NCBI GenBank assembly: GCA_023416995.1
Contig: JAEZGI010000032.1
Coordinates: 62,001 to 126,000, forward strand
DNA: 64,000 nt
Source of the DNA: Bacteroidota bacterium
GTDB lineage: Bacteria; Bacteroidota; Bacteroidia; Chitinophagales; Chitinophagaceae
Direction of reading: 5' to 3'
Both the position numbers and the translations under genes were made by a program. Under the pieces are notes generated by a model. The model did not search any database and was not told where the DNA came from. It saw nothing but the letters and a program-made list of their open reading frames with translations. This document shows positions 26,066-33,827 of the stretch, piece after piece. Position 1 is the stretch's first letter; the number at the start of each line of letters is the position of its first letter.

Positions 26066-26611
26066 ATGAAACAGGAGTTATTACGATTACTCGATACATA
26101 TCACACAACCGATCAATACGAAGCAGAAATGCTAAAACAAACGCGGCAGTTTGTTGCAACAAACCCTGGTTGTTTTGACAGATCCTTGTTGATTGGGCAC
26201 GTTACCGGTTCGGCATGGATCCTGGACCCCGGTTATTCGCATACCTTACTGGTACATCATGCAAAACTCGATAAATGGCTACAGCCCGGCGGACATTGTG
26301 ATGGAGACCCTGACGTATTGAAAGTTGCCGCAAAAGAAGCCTTTGAAGAAACCGGTCTGGCAGTTCGTGCCGTATCGCGCCACATATTTGATGTAGATGT
26401 TCACCGGATACCTGAACGACGCGATGTGCCCGCCCATTTGCATTATGATATAAGATTTCTTTTTGTAGCAGAAATGGCTGAGGAAGACCTTGTGCTTAAC
26501 AAAGAGGTTAAAGCGCTGAAATGGATACATCTTTCAGACGTACATCTTTATAATAATGAGCCGTCTGTGCTGCGCATGGTTGAAAAATGCAATGCATTCG
26601 TAAAAGCATGA
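26066..26611 (+). CDS. NUDIX hydrolase
   Basis: 181 aa. The Nudix box is largely intact: 'LQPGGHCDGDPDVLKVAAKE' running into AFEETGL, so it should bind divalent metal and cleave a nucleoside-diphosphate-linked substrate. The first box Glu position is shifted or replaced (GGHCDGDPD), which is seen in some subfamilies. N-terminal ~45 residues are helical ('LLRLLDTYHTTDQYEAEMLK'). Cytoplasmic. The next gene starts 20 nt downstream but encodes an exported protein, so co-transcription is likely without evidence of a shared pathway. Confidence 0.85.
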   Translation: MKQELLRLLDTYHTTDQYEAEMLKQTRQFVATNPGCFDRSLLIGHVTGSAWILDPGYSHTLLVHHAKLDKWLQPGGHCDGDPDVLKVAAKEAFEETGLAVRAVSRHIFDVDVHRIPERRDVPAHLHYDIRFLFVAEMAEEDLVLNKEVKALKWIHLSDVHLYNNEPSVLRMVEKCNAFVKA

Positions 26612-26631
26612 TTTATTAAACACTCACAAGA

Positions 26632-28794
26632 ATGCTTCTAATCTGGAAATCTTCGCATATTGGTAGCCGTTACAAAGTTTTATCTGTAATACTGATATTA
26701 TGTTTCATTACTATTGATGCACCAGCCCAACAAACAATTGACCGAAAAGCATTGGTGCACCGGCATACCGTGATCAATAACAAAATTGATACACTTTCCT
26801 CCTTAACCATTGGCAATGGCAGGTTTGCATTTACCGTTGATATAACAGGGCTACAATCGTTCCCACAATTATATGAAAATGGCATACCACTCGGCACACA
26901 AAGCGAATGGGGATGGGATCATGGCACCGACACAGTGGGTTACCGGTTTGAAGAAACCTTCAAAAAATTCAATGTTAATGGCCGTGCTGTAAATTATGCG
27001 GTTCAGGACCACGACACAGAAAGAAAAAGAAAGGCAGCAGAATGGTTTCGGCAAAATCCACATCGTATTCATCTTGGCACCATCGGCCTCGAATTGGTGA
27101 AAAAAGATGGCAGTATAGCTAAGGCCAATGAGCTAAAAAATATTCATCAAACTTTAAATCTGTGGACCGGTGAAATTCATTCTGTCTTCACGGTGGAAGG
27201 TACGCGGGTAGAGGTTTACACCTTGGCACATCAAGAGGTGGATGCCATTAGTGCAAGGATCATTTCGCCTTTGATGAAGGAAGGCAGGCTCAGAATACGT
27301 ATTCGGTTCCCGTCACCAACCGCACAATGGACCGATCGTGGTACAACATACAGTCCGGCCCGGCAATCATCCATTGAAACCTCCCTGCCTAATGGAAAGG
27401 TTTTTCGTAATCAACTTCAGACTATCCAATATTTTACTGTTGTTCAATGGACATCGGCTTCGACAGTGAAGGAAAATAAGCCAAATGATTTTTCGGTTAC
27501 TCCCGCCCCTGGCTCGGTGTATGAAATTACCACAGGATTCTTTGAACGATTTCCTCCTTTTATGCCTTTGTCTTTTGAAGCAACCAGGCAAAGCAGTCTG
27601 AATGGTTTCGAGCGATTCTGGACGAGCGGTGGTGCAATTGATTTTTCGGCATGTACTGATTCACGGGCCAATGAACTGGAACGCAGGGTAGTACTGTCGC
27701 AATATTTAACTAAAATTCAGTGTGCCGGGAATTATCCGCCACAGGAAACTGGTTTAACTTATAATAGCTGGTATGGTCGCCCGCATCTTGAAATGCACTG
27801 GTGGCACGGGGTTCATTTTTCTTTATGGAACCGTCATGAGCTGTTAGAACCTTCACTCGATTGGTATACCCGGGCTTATCCTGCGGCGTCGCAGCTTGCA
27901 GCCAGACAGGGTTACGCTGGCGTAAGGTGGCAAAAAATGACAGACAATTACGGTAACGAAAGCCCGTCGTCGATTGGATCATTTCTTATCTGGCAACAGC
28001 CACATCCAATATATTTCGCAGAACTTTCATATCGCCGGTCGCCCACACAACAAACGTTGAAAAAATTTAGTGCACTGGTGTTTGCAACCGCTGATTTCCT
28101 GGCCGGGTATGCTTACTATGACAGCGTTAAAAAGAATTATGTATTAGGGCCAGCGCTGATTCCGGCGCAGGAAAGATTCCCGGCTCTAACAACCATGAAC
28201 CCTGCTTTTGAACTGGTTTACTGGAAATGGGCGCTCGAGATAGCCCGCGAATGGCGGAAACGAATTGGAATTGCTGCAAACGGCAAATGGGATGATGTAT
28301 ATGAGCGGATTTCAGCGCTCACCATTCAATCATCAAAATATCTTTTCACTGAAAATGGTGTTGATTCTTATAGCAATCCTGTTTACCGCACCGATCATCC
28401 ATCTGTGCTTGGAGCCCTTGGAATGTTACCGGGAGCAGGCATTGTTGATAAGAAGATAATGATGGAAACCTATAAGTGGATCAAACAGCATTGGGAATGG
28501 CAACATACCTGGGGTTGGGATTTTCCCATGACTGCCATGACGGCGACACGACTGGGGTTGCCGGAAGATGCTATAGATGCATTATTGATGCCTGTGAAAA
28601 CAAACACCTATCTCAACAATGGACATAATTACCAGGACAACAGACTGACACTCTATTTACCTGGAAACGGCGGACTGCTTGCTGCTATCGCCATGATGTG
28701 TGCAGGCTTCGATGGTAACACAATTGAAAACCCCGGATTCCCAAAGGATGGGAAGTGGAAAGTGAAATGGGAGGGAATAAACGCAATGCCGTAA
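26632..28794 (+). CDS. Large secreted protein, probably an (alpha/alpha)6-barrel glycoside hydrolase
   Basis: 720 aa with an N-terminal membrane/signal segment (YKVLSVILILCFITIDAPAQ). The start of the mature part, 'SLTIGNGRFAFTVDITGLQS', resembles the N-terminal beta-sandwich of GH65/GH95-type enzymes. The C-terminal half is rich in Trp/His barrel-type motifs ('YNSWYGRPHLEMHWWHGVHF', 'WEWQHTWGWDFPMTAMTATR', 'NNGHNYQDNRLTLYLPGNGG'). I recognise the overall architecture but not a specific family, so substrate and even catalysis are inference. It follows the NUDIX gene by 20 nt. A small hairpin at 28821-28840 lies after its stop but lacks a T run. Confidence 0.6.
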   Translation: MLLIWKSSHIGSRYKVLSVILILCFITIDAPAQQTIDRKALVHRHTVINNKIDTLSSLTIGNGRFAFTVDITGLQSFPQLYENGIPLGTQSEWGWDHGTDTVGYRFEETFKKFNVNGRAVNYAVQDHDTERKRKAAEWFRQNPHRIHLGTIGLELVKKDGSIAKANELKNIHQTLNLWTGEIHSVFTVEGTRVEVYTLAHQEVDAISARIISPLMKEGRLRIRIRFPSPTAQWTDRGTTYSPARQSSIETSLPNGKVFRNQLQTIQYFTVVQWTSASTVKENKPNDFSVTPAPGSVYEITTGFFERFPPFMPLSFEATRQSSLNGFERFWTSGGAIDFSACTDSRANELERRVVLSQYLTKIQCAGNYPPQETGLTYNSWYGRPHLEMHWWHGVHFSLWNRHELLEPSLDWYTRAYPAASQLAARQGYAGVRWQKMTDNYGNESPSSIGSFLIWQQPHPIYFAELSYRRSPTQQTLKKFSALVFATADFLAGYAYYDSVKKNYVLGPALIPAQERFPALTTMNPAFELVYWKWALEIAREWRKRIGIAANGKWDDVYERISALTIQSSKYLFTENGVDSYSNPVYRTDHPSVLGALGMLPGAGIVDKKIMMETYKWIKQHWEWQHTWGWDFPMTAMTATRLGLPEDAIDALLMPVKTNTYLNNGHNYQDNRLTLYLPGNGGLLAAIAMMCAGFDGNTIENPGFPKDGKWKVKWEGINAMP

Positions 28795-28922
28795 TTATTA
28801 ATGTGTTATGTTAATCCTTAAGTTTTGCTAAGCAAAAACTACTATTTATAAAAGACTTGCTTCTATGTCATACTAGAATACATTGACCTCCGTTAGGGTG
28901 AGATTAAAAATTATTTAACCCT

Positions 28923-31900
28923 ATGTCAAACTTTACACCGACGTTTAAGAGGAGGTCGAGGCTTCAGCATCCGGAAGGGATGGGGGCTGGCGACCGTAGA
29001 AAATTTCAGAGAGTCTTATTGGTAATGATGATTGCGTTAGGTTTGGGTTTGCCCACGCGGTGGGCAAATGCTCAATCACCGATCACCATTACATCCACGC
29101 CAAAAACGGCTGCTGTTGAGAACCAACAATACTCAACAACTATCAATGCCACAGAATCGAACAACGATTCGTTGACTTTTACTGCCCCCGTACTACCATC
29201 CTGGCTCACACTTTCAATCGGAGCCGGAAGTTCAAGGCAAATAGCTAACGGTTTGTGGATTTATGGAGTTGCTGTTGATGACTCATCTAATGTATACATA
29301 GCTGACAGCGACTCAAGGACCATTTTCAAAATAACACCTGATGGAACCAAATTAGCCTGGCAAACAATGGATAGCCAGAACCATTGGTCTTATGGTATGA
29401 TGGTGCATGATGGATATTTGTACATCAGCTATTACAATTATTATTGCCAGGGTGAAACCATCAAAAGAGTTTCGTTAAGTAATCCCGCGGCCGGCGCGCA
29501 AACTGTATTGAGTTCTAACACTATTTCTGCAGGGATGGGTCTTACTTTCAAAGATGGCTATCTGTATTTCAGCTCATACGCCTGTAACAAAATTGGCCGG
29601 GTAAACCTGGCAACATTCGCATCAGAAGATTATATTATCAATGCAGTGCCAAGTGGTAGACCATGGGGGCTCGATTTCAGTCCAAACGGCGACTTATATG
29701 TCGCCAGTCAAAATAATCATGGTATTACCAAATATGCCAAAGGAACAACTACTAATCCGGTGATGGTCCTTACTACCGAGAATATAATTGATATAAAATT
29801 TGACGCACAGGGTTACATGTATGCGGGAACAGGGGGATCCGGAATCCGCAAATATGAACCGACACTAACTACTTATGAAGAAATATCGAACACTGGTTAC
29901 ATTTATGCTATTGGGCGTAATAGTAACAATATGTTCGCTTACAGTGATGTAAACGATGGCGGAATTTACTCCTTACAGGCAGGTGCCACGCTAACTGGCA
30001 CTCCAACACATGCCGACCTAGGCGACCACCCTGTGAAAATCAAAGTGAGTAACGGAACAACCAGCGTTGATCAGAACTTTGTGATTCATGTTAGTGATCC
30101 GAATCCTCCATTGATAAAATCGCTCACACCAGCCAACCTGAGCACTGATATTTCGCTCGACACAGTGTTTGCCATAAAATTCAATGAGAAGATTAAAAAA
30201 GGACATGGCTATTTGCGCATTCACGAATACGATACCGACACAGAGCTTGGGAAAATCGAAATAACAGACAATAATATTGTTCTGACTAACGACAGCATCT
30301 CTTTAAAAGCTACTGGCCTTCCGACGAACACCCGTATGTACATCACAATAGAAGAAGGTGCTTTGGCCGATTCAAGCGGGAACGATTTCGCTGGCATTTC
30401 TTCCAAATTGACCTGGTCCTTCAAAACCGTCGCCAAATCTGCGCAGACCATCACGTTTGCAGCAAAAGATACAGTTACTTATGGCGTGGCTGAATACACA
30501 CCAGTTGCTTCTGTCAGTTCGGGTCTTCCACTAAGCTTTGTCAGCAGTGATCCAGCAATCGCAAGTATTGTTGATGGTAAGATGCGTGTACACAAAGCAG
30601 GACAGGTAGTTATTTCAGCCAACCAGCCGGGTAACGACCTTTATCTTCCAGCAACGGTTGCAACACAAACCCTGACTATCAAAACCAAAGAACTCGTAGT
30701 AAACATCCTGTCTGTCCCTGCTATCACACGTGTTTACGATGGTAACACCGCGGTTGAATTAAACGCAGCAAACTACGAATTAACAGGTCTGGTAAACAAT
30801 GATGCGGTTACTGTTAATGGCAGGGCCAGTTTCGATGACAAAAATGTAGGTTCAGAGAAAAAAGTTTACGTAGCAGACCTGACCCTCAGCGGAAAGCCTC
30901 ACAGCAACTATCATCTGAAAATCACTAAAGACACTGCCAGCGGTGCTATCACACCAAAGCAAATAGAGGTTGCATTACTTGCAGTTCCTGCTTTTGAAAA
31001 AATATATGACGGAACGTCAGAAGTATTTGCAGATGCTGAAAATTACCACCTGACAGGAGTGATAAAAAATGATGATCTTTCTGTTTCAGGCGTAACTGCT
31101 TTTGATAATAAAAATGCTGGTGACGACAAGACTATCACTGGTTCAATGTTCGAATTAAATGGCGAAGATGCCATTAATTACCAACTCAGCAACAGCACTG
31201 CTTCTGTTAAGGGCCGTATCCTGAAAAAAGAAGTCTCAGTAATTGCTCACAACAAATCAAAAGTGTATGGAGCAACAGAACCAGCTCTTACATACGATGT
31301 GACCGGTTTGGTAGAAGGTGAAACCCTCGAAGGTTCACTTGCCCGCACAAACAACAAAAATGTAGGGGTACATAATATCACGATTGGAAGTCTGAGTGGC
31401 GGAAACAATTATAGCATTGTTGATTATAAACCGGCTACTTTAACGATAACACCTGCAGCTTTAGTTATTACTGCTGATGATAAAACTAAAAAACAAGGTC
31501 AGCCTAATCCGGCTATTACGTTCAGTTACCAGGGTCTTACAGCAGGCGATTCACCTGCAGACCTCACTGCACAACCTCAAAGTCAGCTAAGCGCTGTTAC
31601 GGGCTCACCGATCGGGTACTATAACATCGAAGTGAGTAGCGCAGCTTCACCAAATTATACGATCACATACCGTAGTGGCAGACTAACTGTAACACCTGCG
31701 GGAGAGGCGCATGCAAAAGTGTGGAGCAGCAGTGCATCTGTACTTCAGATCAGGATATATTCAGAAACTGCACAAAAATCCACGTTGTTCCTCTTCACAC
31801 AAAATGGGCAACCGGTAATCAGGGAGCAAAAACAACTTCAGGCTGGTGTAAACAGTTTTACTATGCCAATCGGCAGTCTGAATTCAGGCGTGTACCTGTT

Positions 31901-31952
31901 CAACGTGAAAGCAGAAAAATTTGATGAAACCCAGAAAGTAAAGATTAAATAA
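28923..31952 (+). CDS. T9SS cargo protein: Ig-like domain split by a beta-propeller, SbsA-like Ig, MBG/YDG repeats, type A sorting domain
   Basis: 1,009 aa. A basic ~28-residue extension precedes the signal helix ('VLLVMMIALGLGLPTRWANA'). Residues ~52-98 ('ITITSTPKTAAVENQQY', 'LTFTAPVLPSWLTLS') are the first half of a putative-Ig (He_PIG-type) domain. Its second half, 'GATLTGTPTHADLGDHPVKI', appears only near residue 353. Between them is an NHL/SMP-30-like propeller ('IYGVAVDDSSNVYIADSD', 'GLDFSPNGDLYVASQNN'). Then come an SbsA-type Ig domain ('LTPANLSTDISLDTVFAIKF', 'TIEEGALADSSGNDFAG') and several MBG/YDG repeats ('KVYGATEPALTYDVTGL'). The last ~75 residues form a type A T9SS sorting domain ('LNSGVYLFNVKAEKFDETQK'). 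A cell-surface or secreted binding protein is likely. porV starts 20 nt after the stop. Confidence 0.85.
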   Translation: MSNFTPTFKRRSRLQHPEGMGAGDRRKFQRVLLVMMIALGLGLPTRWANAQSPITITSTPKTAAVENQQYSTTINATESNNDSLTFTAPVLPSWLTLSIGAGSSRQIANGLWIYGVAVDDSSNVYIADSDSRTIFKITPDGTKLAWQTMDSQNHWSYGMMVHDGYLYISYYNYYCQGETIKRVSLSNPAAGAQTVLSSNTISAGMGLTFKDGYLYFSSYACNKIGRVNLATFASEDYIINAVPSGRPWGLDFSPNGDLYVASQNNHGITKYAKGTTTNPVMVLTTENIIDIKFDAQGYMYAGTGGSGIRKYEPTLTTYEEISNTGYIYAIGRNSNNMFAYSDVNDGGIYSLQAGATLTGTPTHADLGDHPVKIKVSNGTTSVDQNFVIHVSDPNPPLIKSLTPANLSTDISLDTVFAIKFNEKIKKGHGYLRIHEYDTDTELGKIEITDNNIVLTNDSISLKATGLPTNTRMYITIEEGALADSSGNDFAGISSKLTWSFKTVAKSAQTITFAAKDTVTYGVAEYTPVASVSSGLPLSFVSSDPAIASIVDGKMRVHKAGQVVISANQPGNDLYLPATVATQTLTIKTKELVVNILSVPAITRVYDGNTAVELNAANYELTGLVNNDAVTVNGRASFDDKNVGSEKKVYVADLTLSGKPHSNYHLKITKDTASGAITPKQIEVALLAVPAFEKIYDGTSEVFADAENYHLTGVIKNDDLSVSGVTAFDNKNAGDDKTITGSMFELNGEDAINYQLSNSTASVKGRILKKEVSVIAHNKSKVYGATEPALTYDVTGLVEGETLEGSLARTNNKNVGVHNITIGSLSGGNNYSIVDYKPATLTITPAALVITADDKTKKQGQPNPAITFSYQGLTAGDSPADLTAQPQSQLSAVTGSPIGYYNIEVSSAASPNYTITYRSGRLTVTPAGEAHAKVWSSSASVLQIRIYSETAQKSTLFLFTQNGQPVIREQKQLQAGVNSFTMPIGSLNSGVYLFNVKAEKFDETQKVKIK

Positions 31953-31972
31953 TTCAATATCCTACTGATACA

Positions 31973-33097
31973 ATGAAACATATTTTTAAGCAACTCTCAA
32001 TGATTGCTCCTGCATTACTCGGCGTTACCCTCGCCGGTAATGCGCAGCAAACCGAAAAGGTCAATATCGTTACAACAGCAGTTCCTTTTCTCCGGATATC
32101 GCCAGATGCGCGTGCCAGCGCAATGGGTGAAACCGGAATCGTAAGCAGCCCGGATGCCAATGCACAGTTTTATAATGTGGCCAAATATGCCTTCGCATCC
32201 GAACAAAGCAGTATTGGTGTAACATACACACCATGGTTGCGCAAACTGGGCTTGCATGATGTTTATCTTGCGTCGATGGCCGGGTATTATAAGATAGACG
32301 AGAACCAGGCAATTTCAGGTTCACTGAAATACTTTAGTCTCGGTAATCTCCAGCTTACTGACCAAAATGGCAATGATTTGTTTACGTCAAACCCACGCGA
32401 GTTTTCAATTGACGCTGGTTATTCGCGGAAATTGTCGGACCAGCTTTCACTGGGGGGTGCGCTGAGATATATACACTCCAACCTCGGCGGTCATGCAACA
32501 AGCGGTTCTTCCGACTTCAAACCAGGTAACGCTTTTTCGGCTGATCTCGGTTTGTATTATTCAAGAGTAACCGAAACCAAAGGCGGTTGGGTAGCCGGAG
32601 TTGCGTTAACAAACCTCGGTTCAAAGATCTCTTATAGTTCAGCCGCTGACCAGAAAAGTTTCTTACCCGCAAATATTGGTGTAGGATTGGGGCATACCTG
32701 GATCAATGACCAGCACCAGTTGAGTTTAAATGGTGAGGCGAATAAATTACTGGTACCGGATCTCGCAAGCGATGCGACTGAAGAAGAATACCGGAAGTAT
32801 AACCAGGAAGGGATCGTAAGCAGTTATTTTAGTTCATTCAGCAACAAAGCGATGGCCTACAGCATCGGTGCAGAATATATCTACGATAAACAGTTTGCAG
32901 TTCGTGCAGGTTACTATACCGACAGTCGCAGTATGGGTGAGAGACGTTATCTTACCGCAGGTGCGGGTATCAACTACAGTTTTTTTGGTTTCAACTTCTC
33001 TTACCTGGTGCCATCGGGTAAAGGAGTAGGGATCAGCCCACTTGCAAATACCGTAAGATTCAGTCTTCTGCTGAACCTGCCGGGTAAGAACAAATAA
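31973..33097 (+). CDS. porV: PorV-family T9SS outer-membrane protein
   Basis: 374 aa, signal peptide ending about residue 24 ('APALLGVTLAGNAQ'). The family signature is 'TAVPFLRISPDARASAMGET' with 'SSPDANAQFYNVAKYAF', 'SIGVTYTPWLRKLGLHDVYL' and 'YFSLGNLQLTDQNGNDLFTS'. It is a 14-stranded FadL-like barrel in known members. PorV (LptO) shuttles T9SS cargo from the translocon to the attachment/sortase complex. Placement directly behind a cargo gene, rather than beside porU, raises the possibility that this is a paralogue dedicated to that cargo. The symbol is assigned by family resemblance. Confidence 0.85.
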   Translation: MKHIFKQLSMIAPALLGVTLAGNAQQTEKVNIVTTAVPFLRISPDARASAMGETGIVSSPDANAQFYNVAKYAFASEQSSIGVTYTPWLRKLGLHDVYLASMAGYYKIDENQAISGSLKYFSLGNLQLTDQNGNDLFTSNPREFSIDAGYSRKLSDQLSLGGALRYIHSNLGGHATSGSSDFKPGNAFSADLGLYYSRVTETKGGWVAGVALTNLGSKISYSSAADQKSFLPANIGVGLGHTWINDQHQLSLNGEANKLLVPDLASDATEEEYRKYNQEGIVSSYFSSFSNKAMAYSIGAEYIYDKQFAVRAGYYTDSRSMGERRYLTAGAGINYSFFGFNFSYLVPSGKGVGISPLANTVRFSLLLNLPGKNK

Positions 33098-33116
33098 CTT
33101 TGATTCACTTCAGTTC

Positions 33117-33152
33117 AAAAGGCGATGCGGATAAATTCCGCATCGCCTTTTA
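33117..33152 (+). terminator. Terminator after porV
   Basis: Perfect 14-bp stem (AAAAGGCGATGCGG / CCGCATCGCCTTTT) with a 7-nt loop, ending in T residues, 20 nt past the porV stop. Confidence 0.88.
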
Positions 33153-33208
33153 TAATTTTGAACAATCCCAGAACATCGCTGTAATGGGGTTAATCATTCC
33201 ACGTCAAG

Positions 33209-33814
33209 ATGAATATGTTCCGGTCAACGTTAAATAACGCCAGCAAGGGGAGAAGAAATACTTCCAATGCCGAAACCATGGCAGTGTTTGGAATGATTTC
33301 CGTATTTATCCTGTTTGCTCCTATGCTATTACTGCTTGGGAATTCAGTTTCGTTAACCGGCGGCACATTGTACCTACCCGCTACATTCCATCTCAGTACA
33401 TTGGTAATTCTCGCAAGTAGCTGGGCACTCTCCAAAGCAAAGTTTTTTAAAAGCCATGATAAAATCAAAAAGTTCAAGAGATACCTGGCAATAACAGTTG
33501 TGCTCGCAGTTATATTCTTAGCGCTTCAATTTGGTGGATGGATACAACTCGTGCAACAATATCGCATGCAACAAAGATCACTGAACTTTATCATTGTGCT
33601 GGCGATTCTCCATGGACTGCACGTATTGTTCGGACTGGTGGTGCTGCTGGTAATTGCCATTCGCACCTATCCATTAAAAACCGGCGCGGAATTATATATT
33701 CATTTCCTGAAACCTGCCAGGGAAGCAGGTTTCAGGATTCTATTGAATTACTGGCACTTCGTAGATCTGTTATGGGTCCTTATGTATATCATCTTCGTAC
33801 TCAAACTGGCCTGA
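33209..33814 (+). CDS. Heme-copper oxidase subunit III (cytochrome c oxidase CoxC-like)
   Basis: 201-aa membrane protein with five hydrophobic helices. Subunit III signatures are present in the last two: 'ILHGLHVLFGLVVLLVI' and 'NYWHFVDLLWVLMYIIFVLK'. The first helix is 'AVFGMISVFILFAPMLLLLG'. In the inner membrane this subunit supports subunit I proton and oxygen delivery but carries no metal. Subunits I and II are not within the window, so it is an orphan copy, possibly supplementing an oxidase elsewhere. It lies between the porV terminator and the convergent TonB receptor, with a 13-nt gap to the latter's stop. Confidence 0.88.
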   Translation: MNMFRSTLNNASKGRRNTSNAETMAVFGMISVFILFAPMLLLLGNSVSLTGGTLYLPATFHLSTLVILASSWALSKAKFFKSHDKIKKFKRYLAITVVLAVIFLALQFGGWIQLVQQYRMQQRSLNFIIVLAILHGLHVLFGLVVLLVIAIRTYPLKTGAELYIHFLKPAREAGFRILLNYWHFVDLLWVLMYIIFVLKLA

Positions 33815-33827
33815 TCGCAAACGTTTA

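Noticed and set aside
28821..28840. Hairpin AGTTTTGCT/AGCAAAAACT as a terminator
   Set aside because: The arms are AT-rich with a bulge and no T run follows; too weak to list as a terminator.
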